A DNA stretch of 64,000 nucleotides from Elgaria multicarinata webbii (GCF_023053635.1 NC_086183.1:34825501-34889500); one strand, 5' to 3'. Positions 1-27,285 are shown, counted from the first letter of the stretch. Translations and numbers: made by a program. The notes: generated by a model not told the origin, from the letters alone.

Positions 1-365
1 GCTTTGTTTCCAGACCCCTGATCATCCTGGTTGCCCTCCTCTGTGTAGTCCAACACACCTGGAGAGCACCAGGTTGGAGAAGGCTGATATAACCCATCAG
101 AAGATGGGGATGTTTCACTGCATCTTACTTTGTGCTAACTCTGCATTCTGTTAGTATGATAATAAGAAGACCTGGAGGATGTGGATGGTTTTGATATCAA
201 TCCAATAATAAATAAATACATAAAAGGTGATGGAAAGGGGGGAAGGATTTGTGAGAGTGAAATCCAAAGACTGAAAGGAGGACACATTGGCCAGGCGTTT
301 GTATTCTCTCAAGTGAATGGAAAGGGGGCTAAAAAACCCTGCCCCCACCCTTTTCTCTGACCTGA

Positions 366-581
<216 letters not shown>

Positions 582-700
582 TGGCATCCACCTTGGACGG
601 GGGCGGGGGGGGGCGAGGAACGGGGGCGAGAGCTATCATGTGTGTTGATCTGTGGCCCTTGGATTGGCGCATTTCCCCCTAAGTTCTTTCAAAACCATTC

Positions 701-787
701 GAAGAAGAAGAAGAAGAAGAAGAAGAAGAAGAAGAAGAAGAAGAGGAGGAGGAGGAGGAGGAGGAGGAAGAGGAAGAGGAAGAAGAA
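701..787. repeat. (GAA)n/(GGA)n microsatellite
   Basis: An almost pure purine tract, first GAA repeats and then GAG/GGA repeats, about 120 bp after the CYP2G-like stop codon. It would lie in the 3' UTR if the polyadenylation signal near 1028 is used. The long Arg-, Ser- or Leu-rich reading frames through it are artefacts of the repeat. Confidence 0.95.
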
Positions 788-1027
788 TCCCACATGTTAC
801 AGATTTTGCCTTTGCTGAGATTTCCACCTTTGGCTGCCAGTGAAGGGTTGATTCGATTTTGGTTTTGTACTAACATGAATTAGTAAGGAAAAACTGTTTG
901 GTTCCTCTCTTTTTTGTAATTAAAAACATCTTCCTATAACATCCTATCAAAATACATTGCATAAGATCAAAACAATATTCTTACTATAAGAGAGAACATT
1001 GCTAAACATTTTAAGACCCTATCAGCA

Positions 1028-1033
1028 AATAAA
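1028..1033 (+). promoter_or_regulatory. candidate polyadenylation signal of the CYP2G-like gene
   Basis: AATAAA, 447 bases beyond the stop codon, in an AT-rich stretch. It is the first canonical hexamer I see downstream on this strand. No transcript supports it. Confidence 0.4.
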
Positions 1034-1592
1034 CTTTCCTAACCTTTTCTTGTTATCAAGGGGTTGGATCCAGACTCTGTCTTCTGTGAGAGGAAGGGCT
1101 CCACTTGCAGAAGGTCCCTACGTCCAATTTTGGGGGATCCTCCCCTTCCTCCACAGGTCTACGCCACAGTTCCCCCCATTCAGATGAGTTCCCAACTGTG
1201 ATATGTTCAGGAGCTGCCGTGAGAAGGAGGGCAGCCAAGTCCACTCCCATCCAGCTTAAATTTGGAGCCAACCTATGAACATTCAGTCTTCATTGTCTTA
1301 AAAGAAGAAATCTTGGCAAAGTTTTCCTGTCAGCTCTGAATGAGTTCTTCAGCTGGCAAGGACAGGGGCCTGGTGAGCTTCATGCCACTAAGAACCTACC
1401 AGAATCAGACTATATTTGCACAGTTTTGGCGTACAGATTGCCTCAGAGCTAAAAGAATCTACTGTCCCATAAATTAAGTGTACTCATCTCATTACGAAGC
1501 TCTCCTAATGAAATTTAAACATTAAAAAAAGCCTTCAACATACACTTGTCAAGCTAGGTAAGAACAATTCTGAATCATTCCTTTAAAAAGAC

Positions 1593-1739
1593 TTAGGGGG
1601 GATCTACACTACTGCTTTTAAAGCACTTTAAAGCACCTTGAAAACGTTTTGAAAACTGTATATGCAGTGTGTCCTGGCCCCAAACAGTTCTCAAAACTGT
1701 TATAAAGCGCTTTAAAGCAGTAGTGTAGATCCCCCCTTA
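1593..1739. mobile_element. Harbinger-like MITE with 3-bp target duplication
   Basis: A short palindromic element bounded by GGGGGGATCTACACTACTGC and its reverse complement, with AT-rich GCTTTAAAGC motifs inside the arms. TTA flanks both ends (1593-1595 and 1737-1739), the size expected of PIF/Harbinger insertions. A larger relative lies at 22984-23746 and an end fragment at 63306-63398. No coding capacity. Confidence 0.75.
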
Positions 1740-1849
1740 CTCAACATTTTTCTAATGAAACCTAAGTGGATAAAATTTTCTAGACATCTGTATTATCCAT
1801 GGGTTCACCTTCCACCGGCGTTTCTCATACTGTAGGCTGGGTCTCACCT

Positions 1850-1987
1850 CGGGTGACCATAACTGTTGTGATGAAGAGGAAATTTCACCAGGTTCTCATA
1901 TATACAAATGACACCTACTGAAAATCCCCTTTCTATGCAACTGTTAAAGATACAGGAGCCCTGTCCTCCTTTTCATAGGGTCACCCT
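1850..1987. mobile_element. partial foldback MITE (GGGTGACCATA family)
   Basis: Bounded by GGGTGACCATAACTG on the left and TTTTCATAGGGTCACCC on the right. It is a shortened copy of the element at 7671-7985: the right arm is complete and most of the left arm is missing. Confidence 0.65.
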
Positions 1988-2429
1988 ATCTCACCCCACT
2001 TTTCAGTGGGTCTCAGTGCTTCAGGCTGCCTCTTTGCTTGACTGCTCTTGCCACGGCTGCTCTGAACAAACCATTCCAGAGAAAACCCAGGCTAAAAAAA
2101 CCCGCCTGGTTGGGAATTTGTGAGCCACCATTAAAAGAAGATGAAGAAGTGGGGAAAATCTGTCTTTTAATCACTGGATTTCAATGGTCTTTAAAGCATA
2201 TTTAAGCATGAAGCATTAAGACCAGGAACAAACTAGAGAGGGGGGATGGGAGAGAGGGGGATCTTAAGGAAATTCTCCTAAATTGGATTTACTTGGAAAA
2301 ATCCATTTTTAGTATATTTTATTTATTTATTGGAATGTAAGAGCATAAGAAGAGCCCTGCTAGATCAGACCAAGCCCTCAGCTATATGACCACTGGATTG
2401 CTTCTCATTATTTGTTTGACCTGCATTTT

Positions 2430-3060
2430 CCTTGATTCGATTTGGCTCCCAGAGCGTCGGACTGCAGCCGCCCGAGCGAGTTCGCCCTTCAATGTACAGC
2501 GGCCGCGCGCGGGGTAAGGAGCAGCTGAGGGGAGAATCCAGGCACAAAGGAAATGGGAAAGCGCTTTCTTGCTACCTTTTTGCGTCCCTCTCCCTTCAGG
2601 AAATAACGCCAAGGCGAACAGATCAGGTGCTGAAGATGAGCGGGAGGAACGCGCACCCACCCACCCGTATCAACGTCTGTGCACGAGGAAGGGGCTGGCG
2701 GATAAGGAGCCCCCTCCCGTCCGGGGTGGGTGGGGGCCACGGCAGCAGAAGGTTGCAATGGGGAGAGCGCGCCGGAGCCCTCGAGGGCTCGTCGTCGTGA
2801 GGTGCAGCGCGGCTTCTGGCGACCTTTACCTCCAGCGACCCTCTCCCAGCTGCGCCTACGCTGGCCCACAACGGCCGCGGGACCCGCTCCCCCGCCTGCA
2901 AGCGTCCAGCGAAATCCCCAGCTTCCCCTTTAACTGCCTGAGCGGCCGCGAGGGACGCGAGCCCCTCCGCCTCCCCTGGTCCCGGCCAAGCTGCCCAGCC
3001 CTGCCCTCGGAGCCCCCCTCTCAAACGCCCGCCTTCCTGGGCTCCCCTGCCTCCTTAGGC
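2430..3060. promoter_or_regulatory. CpG-rich island without recognised gene
   Basis: About 630 bases of GC-rich sequence with frequent CpG and sites such as GCGGCCGCGCGCG, between the CYP2G-like and CYP2A-like genes, in otherwise AT-rich DNA. Several overlapping frames are open on both strands (up to 177 codons), as expected from stop-poor GC-rich DNA, and none shows a recognisable domain. It could be an unmethylated promoter of an unannotated transcript, or a GC-rich repeat. The surrounding 2000-2430 stretch holds nothing recognised. Confidence 0.45.
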
Positions 3061-3090
3061 ACTTTAAAGTCGAAGGCTCAGCACAACTCC

Positions 3091-3231
3091 GGCCACAGCT
3101 AGACCGAAGGTTTATCCCGGGATCGTCCAGGGGTCAAACCCGTTCATCTAGGTGACACACAGGAGATCCAGGGCTCAGGCGGGGGCGAACCCGGGATGAT
3201 CCCAGGAGAAACCGTAGGTCTCGCTGTGGCC
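3091..3231. mobile_element. 141-bp MITE with about 38-bp inverted ends
   Basis: The left end GGCCACAGCTAGACC and the right end (reverse complement GGCCACAGCGAGACC) match over about 38 bases, continuing through GGTTT and TCCCGGGATC-type motifs. I could not fix a target duplication. Family unassigned. The GC-rich stretches near 5480-5650, 26225-26310 and 54600-54750 carry similar motifs. Confidence 0.55.
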
Positions 3232-3247
3232 TAAGGCGAGTTATAGC

Positions 3248-3440
3248 CACTGAATAGATGTACTCCAAGAGTCCATCCAGTCCAGCACTCTGTGCCCACA
3301 GTGGCCAACCACGGGATGCCCATGAGCAGGACATGAGGGCAACAGCACCCTCCCACCCATGTTCCCCAGCAAGGGTTGCACACAGGCTTCATGCCTCCAA
3401 TACTGGAGGTAGCACATACAGCTATCAGGACTTCTAGCTA
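3248..3440 (-). mobile_element. CR1-like LINE 3' fragment
   Basis: Resembles the old CR1-related 3' region common in squamate DNA, here on the minus strand: text such as CAGTGGCCAACCA and GGAGGTAGCACATA. Related pieces are at 31975-32175 (minus) and 58805-59090 (plus). Non-coding. Confidence 0.5.
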
Positions 3441-3627
3441 CTGATATTCTTCTCCTCCAATCTGAAATTTCCCCACTATTACAGAAGCTATATAGTTATA
3501 GAAAATGTTGAATTTAGAGAGAGAATACTTTACATTGTTGTTCTGGTATTTTGGCAAGGGTTAAACATAGAATAAAATGTATTTTACCATCATGATAATA
3601 CGGATTTAATTCTTAGAAGTCTCTCTG

Positions 3628-4148
3628 TGCTTCATCCCACGTACCCATCCCCCTCGAATTATCCCCTACAGCGCTAAGCTGTCGGCATTGTTGTTGTTGC
3701 TACCGGGTGGCAGCGGTCCTAAGATCCTTTGCATACCAGGAAATGGGTTTAAGGACAGAAATGTAAAACACACACACACACACACACAAAACCCATAAAA
3801 AAATCAACAGATGACCCAATCCGTTTCAAATTTGGTATGCTTAAAGCTCTCCTTAATATCTATTATTGTGCCAATTTTGATGTCTTTGTCTTTAAAGCTT
3901 ACACAAGTGTATGCATTTGTTTAATTTTTCTTCAAATCCTGCTCCTGTGCCCCAGTGGCCACTCGGAAAACAACAAATGATACACTTGAAAACTAGTAGC
4001 AAAATAGGGTGACTCTTTTGCCTTTATAGCACAATTAAAGCAGGATGCATGGGAGCGCTTCACAGTCAAAGCAGATTATAAGCTGGAAAACTTTGGAGTC
4101 CTTTGCACACAATTTATTGCACAGTATAACACTGGTGTGATAAAGCTC
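3628..4148 (-). mobile_element. TIR element 'E', minus orientation
   Basis: A copy of a roughly 520-555 bp repeat seen several times here. Each full copy runs from AGCTTCATCACACCAG to ACGTGGGATGAAGCT, so its ends are short inverted repeats. This copy is reversed, runs into a (GT)n tract, and keeps the internal block with ATTGGCACAGTAATAGATAT-type sequence and a poly-C/TTAAACCC segment. Other copies: 10769-12246 (array), 12685-12848 (part), 55419-55975 and 60931-61451. Probably a non-autonomous DNA transposon. Confidence 0.65.
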
Positions 4149-4190
4149 TGTGTGTGTGTGTGTGTGTGTGTGCGTGTGCGTGTGTGTGAA
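4148..4190. repeat. (GT)n microsatellite
   Basis: About 20 GT units with a few GC interruptions, at the end of the reversed E element and followed by an AGAGACAGAC-rich tail. From here to 5480 I see only low-complexity GA-rich sequence and no gene. Confidence 0.9.
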
Positions 4191-5480
4191 AGAGAGAGAT
4201 AGAGACAGACAGAGACAGAGACAGAGAGTAAGGCCCTGGGAGTCACCTCCATAAGGAAAACTGCAGGTGGTCTTGGTCCATTAGAAAAATATTGAAACAG
4301 CACCGATTGGTAAGGCTGAAATTATTGTATATTGCCATGCACATTCAACCCACTTCTGAACAATGAGGAGTTTGGGAGGTTGTAGTGCTGATCCAGGATC
4401 CAGTTTCCTTAGAAGGCGGTCACTGGCAGTTTGTAGTGTTTCCATGATCTAGGGCTTATTTACACCTATACACAGGCTGAGCATAAGATGAGGGTATCAC
4501 ACCAACAGATTCCTGCTCCCCATCAGATGTCCAGGAAACTCTGTGAGCCCTAGGATTTCCTGCAGTGCAAAGGCAGGCAGGTCTGTGCCTCTCTTCAGAC
4601 CCCTTTCCAGCACAGGCTGCCTTCCTGCTACACCCAAAGACCTCCCCAAACCATTTTCTAGCAGGGGGACAACGTGAGCCACCTCTGCCCATCCCCAGTG
4701 CCCCTTGGGCCACCCTCGCCCTCTCCGAAATATATGAACATGGCAGAATGCCATTGGTTCTCCACTGTCCTTTTTAGGTCTCTGCAGATATTGCCTCAGG
4801 GACCCCACACAGATAGTTTGAGTTACAGAACTCTTAAGAACCTTAAGAATCAAGTTGGAAGGGATCCTTTGAGGTCACCCTGACCATCCCCCCAAACCAT
4901 TACACTAATATCCTACTGTAGCTTTGGGATCTTTCCACTGGGTAGGTGATCATTTAATTCTGTTGGCAAATGATTAACAAGAACCCTGGCCGAGGTACAA
5001 AGCATGGCCTCAGAGGCAACCCACCACACAGGGGCTAGATGAAGGCAGGCAGGCTCAACAGGGAGGGATATGAAACAGACACAGATGTTGCCATTTGTGA
5101 CACTGCTGCAGAGCTGACACTGTGCTCAACCCTGTACAGAGCGTAGAAATGACACAGTCCCTGCCCAGGCGTTCGAAACCTGCCTTAAGAGACAAGCTGG
5201 GTTGGCACGAGGTGAGCAATAGGCAGCTGAATAGTACGAATGGGAGGCTGAATGAGGGCAGGGTGGAAGAGCATTTGGGTTGGGGTGGAGGAGGCCTGAG
5301 GACACGGCAGGTGGGGACAAAGGGGGGGTGTGAGACATGCACGTGGGGACAGGGAGGGATCGGAGGCCAGGGGAGGTCGTGAGGGGGAATCGGGGGAAGG
5401 GGGCGGGAGCGCTGCAGCCCGTCCATGGCTACTCGCGCGTAAATGCGGTAGTCAGAAAAAGCGGCGGAACGGTCCACACG

Positions 5481-5524
5481 CCCGCGGTCCCGGCCTCAGC
5501 CCGACCTGAGGCCGGGACCGCGGG
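5481..5524. other. perfect GC-rich hairpin, 19-bp stem and 6-nt loop
   Basis: CCCGCGGTCCCGGCCTCAG at 5481-5499 is repeated exactly as its reverse complement at 5506-5524 around the loop CCCGAC. The flanks to about 5650 are CpG-rich. It may be the fold-back end of a GC-rich MITE. No coding frame is associated. Confidence 0.85.
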
Positions 5525-6692
5525 AAGAGCTGCACTACAAGCGGTTCCTGTTAGCGCGGTGCCAGGGCGGCTCGAGTCCTGGCTGAGGCCGGGATCCCCT
5601 GTGCGTCATCTGGACGTACCGGGACGAGCACGGGCCTCACACCACGCTAACCCGTGGTCTAGCAACGGCCTCTGGCCCCTGAGGCAGGAAGTCTCACAGG
5701 TGCTTTCCCCGCTCCCTGGCAGTAGAAGGCCAATAATTTATTTGTTACATTTTTTATTATTATTACATTTTTATACTGTCTGTCAGACGAGATCAATTTA
5801 ACAGCGAACAATGGGCTGCTCTTTCACGCCCCCCCGAATCTGCTGCCTGAAGCAGCTGCTCCACTCTCGCTGCACACTGAATGTACATTTTGGGTTTTGA
5901 TGGTAGAAAGCTCCATCACACCTTGGAAGAAACGCCGCTAACACCGGCTACCGTGGCTTCTCTGTGGACACTCAGTTACTTCCTGTTTTCAAACAAGAAG
6001 CAAACGAGGTGCATGAGGGCCATTCAGTCCCTCCGCTGCTTCTCCCACACAGAGCAGGAAAGAGCAGCAAACGGTTTCAAAAATATTTTGCAGTTCTTCT
6101 GGTTTATCTTGCGGCGCAAGGAAGGCCAGAAGGGGTGGAAGGCGCAAGAGAAGCAGACGACGCCATGAGAGGGACCTCTGAGGAATCCAGGAGTGCCCAC
6201 TAACGAGAGTGCAATAAACCACTCGGATGGAGCTTATCAAAATGAGAACAACAACAACAGCAACGGCCACAGTCCTGTGCACAAACTCTCTCCTGGAAGT
6301 AAGCTCCATTGAAGTCAGTAAGACCAGACATGCCTCGGACTGCGGTGTAAGTGATGATGCTTTGACATTTGTTTTCCAGAGGGGAGATAGAATCCACCCA
6401 GGCTTTGGGGAAGGGGAGGGGATTCAGTGGAGCCTTCAGCAGGCCAAATCTGGCCTGTGGGCAGGAGGGTTTCTATCCCATGGGGAAGACCATGGAAAGA
6501 GAGAGTTCACCCTCTCTCGGGGAGGCAACCCCCAAACGGTCTGCAGAATCAGGGAAGCAGCCATGCCTAATGGGCAGAGAGACTGAGACAGAACTCCGGA
6601 CTTTGGGCTCCACCCTCTTCTGCAACTGGCTTGAAAGTATTACCATATGTTACACAACTTGGATGTGGGTGTTGCGTTTCCACAAGGAAAGT

Positions 6693-6699
6693 TATATAA
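6693..6699 (+). promoter_or_regulatory. TATA box of the first CYP2A-like gene
   Basis: TATATAA lies 81-87 bases before the start codon at 6780. With the usual spacing this puts initiation near 6723 and leaves a short leader without upstream ATG. The third complete-gene promoter spacing (29882) is similar. No mapped transcript is available. Confidence 0.65.
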
Positions 6700-6779
6700 C
6701 ATCCTCAGTGCCAACTGAACAGGTACTTTCTTCACTGCCTGTCTGGAATCAACTGCCCATAGAGGTCCCGAAGACCCCC

Positions 6780-22599
<15,820 letters not shown>

Positions 22600-22980
22600 A
22601 GGGAGGAGCGAGGCAGCATGGAGGAGCGGAGCGCCGTCGCCACCAGCACCAGCAAGGACAGCCATCCAACGGACACCTAGCAGGGCAAGCCTATGCATGT
22701 TTACTTGGGAGTAACTCCCACGGCATTTAAGGGGTTTTACGCCCATGTAAGTGTGCATAGGATGGCAGCCGAAGGGGCATTCTTAAAAATCCACCAGGTC
22801 TTGAAATAGAGAGTGTCCAGTTGAGTCTCTTCTTACCACATCCAGCCCAGTCCCTGATTTGAGGGCCCAGAGATCGCTGTTCCCACTTGTAACATTTCCG
22901 CTTCTCTCTGTTGTGCTTTTGGAATTGTACTCACAAAGGAGTAAGCCTGGGAGATGCTCCCCTTGGTGCCACACTGTAGC

Positions 22981-23749
22981 TTGGGGGGGATCTACACTAC
23001 TGCTTTAAAGCGCTTTAAAGTGCTTTATAACAGTTTTGACAACTGTTGGAGCTCAGGACACACTGTATATACAGTTTTCAAAATGTTTTCAAAGCGCTTT
23101 AAAGTAGGGATGTGCTCCTCTTCTAATCGGACCGGCGAATTAGAAGTGGAGCGGGGTGCTTCGCCTCCCCTTAAAGCGGAGGCGAAGAGGATTGGGGGGC
23201 CGGCGGAGTGTTGCGAAGAGGATCGAGGTGAAGGCGGATCCTTCGCCTCGATCCGGAGCTCCGCAAGAAAGGTAAGTGGGGCTTACCGGGCCCTGCCGCT
23301 GTCGCCCATGCAGCGACAGCGGCAGGGCCCGGTAAACCCCCCTCCCTCCTCTCCCTTACCTGCGTCCATCCGCGGTCCCTTGGTTTCTTCAATCTAGGCC
23401 GCACGCCTAGACTTCCTGGTTGAGCTGTGGGCTCAATTGAAGAAGCCGAGGGACCGCGGACGGACGCAGGTAAGGGCCCCCTCCCCCTTGGTCCCTTACC
23501 GGGCTCTGCAGGTAAGGGAGAGGAGGGAGGGGGGCCTTACCTGGCACCACTCCCCTCCACTGTGGAGCTCCGATTCGGAGCCAGAGCTCCGCGACGAAGA
23601 GGAGCGGACTATGGGCGGAGCAGGGTGGGGAGGCAGGGTGGGGAGGCTCCGCTCCGAAATTTTCAGATCGGCCCGCGGGGTGGATCGGGGGGTCCGTGCA
23701 CACCCCTACTTTAAAGCGCTTTAAAAGCAGTAGTGTAGATCCCCCCTTG
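22981..23749. mobile_element. Harbinger-like MITE split by a hAT MITE
   Basis: Ends GGGGGGATCTACACTACTGC and its reverse complement, with TTG on both sides (22981-22983 and 23747-23749) as the 3-bp target duplication. Same family as 1593-1739. The two halves are separated by the insertion at 23105-23708. About 380 bp downstream of the CYP2A-like stop codon. Confidence 0.8.
23105..23708. mobile_element. hAT MITE, 604 bp, nested
   Basis: Begins TAGGGATGTGCTCC and ends GTGCACACCCCTA, inverted ends of the same family as the 4.9 kb element at 42478-47357. The 8-bp target duplication CTTTAAAG is perfect (23097-23104 and 23709-23716), as expected of hAT. Very GC-rich with internal palindromes such as GGGCCCTGCCGCTGTCGC and its mirror around 23285-23335. 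No transposase; the open frames in it reflect GC richness. Confidence 0.9.
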
Positions 23750-23962
23750 GTTCCTGCTCCACTGCTACCCCCCACCCTTTCTGCAGCCGTTCAGGCACTA
23801 GGACTGCCTTTCCATCTCGCTTACCAGCCAACAGCCTCCCTTCCTGCCCTTCGCAGCCCCGGTCTGAAGTCTTGCTTCCATCCAAAGGCTTCTTTCTCCC
23901 CCCGGAACCTGTTTCCTTTGCTGGGACTTTCTCCTTGAGCCTTTCTAAGAATTGGGTACCAT

Positions 23963-24515
23963 GTGTGACATGACAGCTGCCCAGTATGAGCCTGAAGGGC
24001 TCACGGCCAGAGGTGCTCAGCCATAAACTGGTCAACCTTGCTTCTCTCCTTCTGAGACAAGTTTTTCTCAACCTATCTGATAACCTTTGGAAAGATGGCT
24101 GGAAATGGAATTGTTTGGGCTTGACGAATTATCTTCTAGTATTTCACTTTCTCTTTTAACTCTTTAACAGAGGGAAATATTCAGGAGCAACATCATTTCA
24201 CCCAGATGTTGCCAAATCAGACATATTTCAAAAGACCTTGATGACTGTGAAAATGTTTGTATATCTGAGTGTGAGGTCTTTCTGGTTTTCAATCTGAAAT
24301 TGCAGTTTTAAATCTGAAATTGAGTTCCAGAGAGAACCTTTGAAACTTCCTTACCTGCACCCAACTTCCCTTTTGTAGACATATATAAGCTGTCAGATAA
24401 GAGTAAAGGTTTTTCCCTTCTGCATTTCCACCAACTAATGAGAGTTGTGTGTTGTTCATAGTCACATGTATCTGATAAATTTCAAGTCAGGTCTATTTTT
24501 ACATTGTTCAATAAA
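23963..24515 (+). repeat. 3'-UTR-like block, copy 1, ending in AATAAA
   Basis: About 550 bases starting TGACAGCTGCCCAGTATGAG and ending near the AATAAA at 24510-24515. The same order of words recurs at 27870-28460 (CTGAAGGGCTCAC, CCAGAGGTGCT, TCTGATAACCTTTGGAAAG, CTGAAATTGAGTTCCAGA). Because copy 1 lies downstream of the CYP2A-like gene and ends in a polyadenylation hexamer, it may be that gene's distal 3' UTR. A dispersed repeat is the alternative. Confidence 0.6.
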
Positions 24516-24955
24516 GTTTACCAAATCTCTTCAAAGTGTCTGTATTCTGTGTCACCATTTTATATGAACCTAAAACAGAAGCTGGAATGAAGTAAAAGGC
24601 TGCGAAATGACCAGAATTCGATATGGCTTCTTTACCCCGACCTAAATGCGCATATTTGTGTTTTAGGTTACATGACTCAGCCGTTCATTCACCTCAGCAC
24701 AGGTTTTAAATGCCATAATGCGCATCTTCGCATTTGCAATTTACTGCGATTCTTGGATTGGGTCCGAGTTATGGCTATGCGTCTTTGGGGGAGTTATGTT
24801 GGATTTTGACATGTGGGCAGAACTTTGAGGGTAGGATAAGGTGATTGGCCCATTTACCAATTTTGCACCAATCTGCTGCCTCCTTTGTTTGCGCCAATTT
24901 TAGTTTGAAGTCTCTCTGCAGAGCTCCACAGAGAAAGCTTCTTAAAACAAATTTA

Positions 24956-24956
<1 letters not shown>

Positions 24957-25037
<81 letters not shown>

Positions 25038-25075
25038 TGTACCGGCCAATATACGAAGCTCTCTGGGTAGTTCAC
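24957..25075. repeat. (CT)n(TA)n compound tract next to an L2 3' remnant
   Basis: CT repeats 24959-24987, TA repeats to about 25035, then TGTACCGGCCAATATACGAAG, a reversed L2-like 3' tip whose usual (ATTT)n tail is replaced by TA repeats. From 25075 to 26100 I see an imperfect duplicate (AAACAGGCAGCCAG at about 25091 and 25248) and no gene. Confidence 0.85.
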
Positions 25076-26102
25076 AAAAAGAAAGAGGGGGAAACAGGCA
25101 GCCAGACGAGGAGACGTGGTCTGCTGCCTCCTTCCTTTCCCTCTGTAGCCTCGTTCCCCCGCCCGGTCCCAGTTCATGGAGACTGTTCCTTTGAATTTCC
25201 TTATGGGGAGGAATGATGAGACAGGAACAGCTATGGGAACAAAGCAGGAAACAGGCAGCCAGCCTTGTTCCTATCCCTCTGTAGCCTCCTTCCTTTCCCA
25301 CCCCTCCCGCTTGGTTTGTGTGTTATATTAGTCTGCGAAGCTCAGCAGATAAGATTTATAGCTTTGTTGGCTTCTACTCTTTATCATCGTATATGGGATA
25401 ATGCGCGTGTGCGCATTAATAGCTCACTATATAAAAAATAATAATTCAGGAAATAAATCACTGTTGCTGCTGCAGTGTGACGCTCTTTACCTACATTCGA
25501 ATCAACGAAAAATCGGGTTTTCATTTAATGAGGAGCAATCCCGCTGTCGTCTAGACAAGGGCTAAGATAGATGCATGGGCAAGATGACAAACAGGGTGAA
25601 CTGTCCAGTGCCCTTTGGCTGATGTCCCTCCCACACAGCACAGCTGAAGGAGTACGGGGGGGGGGGGATATTTCAAATGTTGCAGGTCTGGGGCGCATAC
25701 AGTAACCCCAGATACCTCCCACTGGCGTCCCTCAAACACCAGTATTGTTTGGGGGTTCAAGAACCCCACACGGCATTTTTCAAAAACTATGAAGGTAAAG
25801 GGATGGACAGAAGTTTGCAAGAAGGGGGCTTGGGATATGTGTGTGTGGGTGCATCTGAAGCAACTGAGTCTTGTGGCAGCAACGTGCCTGTTTGGGCTGT
25901 TCCCTTCGATGGGGCTTGTCAGGGGCATTGCTAAGCCTGGGCCGACGCCTCTTCCCCCACCACCCCAAAGTTATTCCCCCGAGCTCTGCGTCTGCCTTGG
26001 TGCCAATGAATTTGTTTTTCAGCTTAATTGCCCTGCTATTTTCAAGAGAGACTGCAGCTGGTGAGGGAACGTTATAAAAATATTTTATTTTCCAAAACAA
26101 AA

Positions 26103-26108
<6 letters not shown>

Positions 26109-26148
<40 letters not shown>
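26109..26148. repeat. (GT)20 microsatellite
   Basis: Uninterrupted GT repeats in intergenic DNA between the CYP2A-like and CYP2F-like genes. Confidence 0.95.
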
Positions 26149-26151
<3 letters not shown>

Positions 26152-26310
26152 CTTTATTTTACATACCAAAATATAGCTGCTTGGGGGTTTCCTTTATACC
26201 GGTCCATCATAAGAAAGACTGGGCTTTGCTAGGCCAGGGTTTAGCCTGGGCTGACACCCAAGTTCGCCCCGTGTGCTCAGATGATACACAGGGGATCCCG
26301 GGCTCAGGGG

Positions 26311-26437
26311 ATTATGATGAGGTAAACACCTCCAAATGAAACAGCCGGTCTGCTTGTAGCACAGCTGTCATTCGCATTTTTTCAGGCTATAAGCAGACGG
26401 GCTGTTTCATTTGGAGGTGTTTACCCCATAATAAACT
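26311..26437. mobile_element. hairpin element with 26-bp perfect arms
   Basis: GGTAAACACCTCCAAATGAA at 26321 continues six more bases and is matched exactly by its reverse complement at 26400-26425; pairing extends on both sides with two or three mismatches (GTCTGCTTGTAG with CTATAAGCAGAC). Likely a small foldback MITE. The AT-rich region from 26440 to 27060 holds nothing recognised. Confidence 0.75.
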
Positions 26438-27063
26438 TTCAAGATGTTGACCATACAATAATTTATGGTTTTCAGCCAACTCGTTGTGGCGTTAGTTCCG
26501 ACGAAACTCTTAGCGAAAACAGGAAAACAAACCGCAGAGACCTGTCAATAAATAAAATCTGCAACGCTGACAAGAATTAGAAAATAATAAATATGATAAG
26601 AACTAGAAAATAATAAGTACAACCTCTCATTATAAATATATGTCTAGGTTCCATGCTGATGTCATAGCAAGCACTATATTGTGTCAAAAAAATTGTGTTT
26701 ACATTGTGCCAAAAAACTGTAATTGTGTTCTATGTGCATTATACTTTGAAAAAAATATTATTAAAAAAGAATTGTTGTATTAGGAGTACTCTTCACACAC
26801 ATTGTTAGGCAACTAGTTTGCCACCGATGACCGTGCAAGCGTTATGCATTAGTTTATTTTATATTTTACATATATTTGTAAATAAATGGGGTTGATGGTT
26901 AATTGTTACTGTCCATCGCTGTAGGTGTGTTATGTAGTTGTGTGCCTTGGGCACTCTACATGTATTGGATCACTTCAGATTTGGGCAGCTGCTGCGATTT
27001 CCTGGGTGCGAGGCCAATCAGGAGTCCATTGGACTCCCCCCTTCCCAGCCACTACCGCTACTT

Positions 27064-27270
27064 AGAATCATAGAATAGCAGAGTTGGAAGGGGCCCACAA
27101 GGCCATCGAGTCCAACCCCCTGCTCAATGCAGGAATCCACCCTAAAGCATCCCTGACAGATGCTTGTCCAGCTGCCTCTTGAAGGCCTCGAGTGTGGGAG
27201 AGCCCACAACCTCCCTAGGTAACTGGTTCCATTGTCATACTGCTCTAACAGTCAGGAAGTTTTTTTCCAG
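27064..27270 (-). mobile_element. CR1 LINE 3' end
   Basis: AGAATCATAGAATAGCAGAG, CCAACCCCCTGCTCAATGC and AACAGTCAGGAAG on the minus strand. It runs directly into the tail of an L2-like copy. Confidence 0.85.
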
Positions 27271-27280
27271 TCTTACTTAT

Positions 27281-27285
27281 TTATT

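Noticed and set aside
636-876. Frames encoding poly-Ser, poly-Arg/Gly or poly-Leu/Pro
   Set aside because: These are translations of the (GAA)n/(GGA)n microsatellite.
2569-3102. 177-codon open frame in the GC-rich island
   Set aside because: Several frames on both strands are open here because the region is GC-rich and stop-poor. No domain, signal or splice context supports it.
6369-6779. In-frame extension upstream of the first CYP2A-like start
   Set aside because: The frame is open, but a TATA box at 6693 lies inside it and CYP2 proteins begin at the membrane anchor.
24840-27060. Extra P450 exons between the CYP2A-like and CYP2F-like genes
   Set aside because: I looked for haem-loop, ExxR and AGTET peptides on both strands and found none, so a pseudogene there is not supported.
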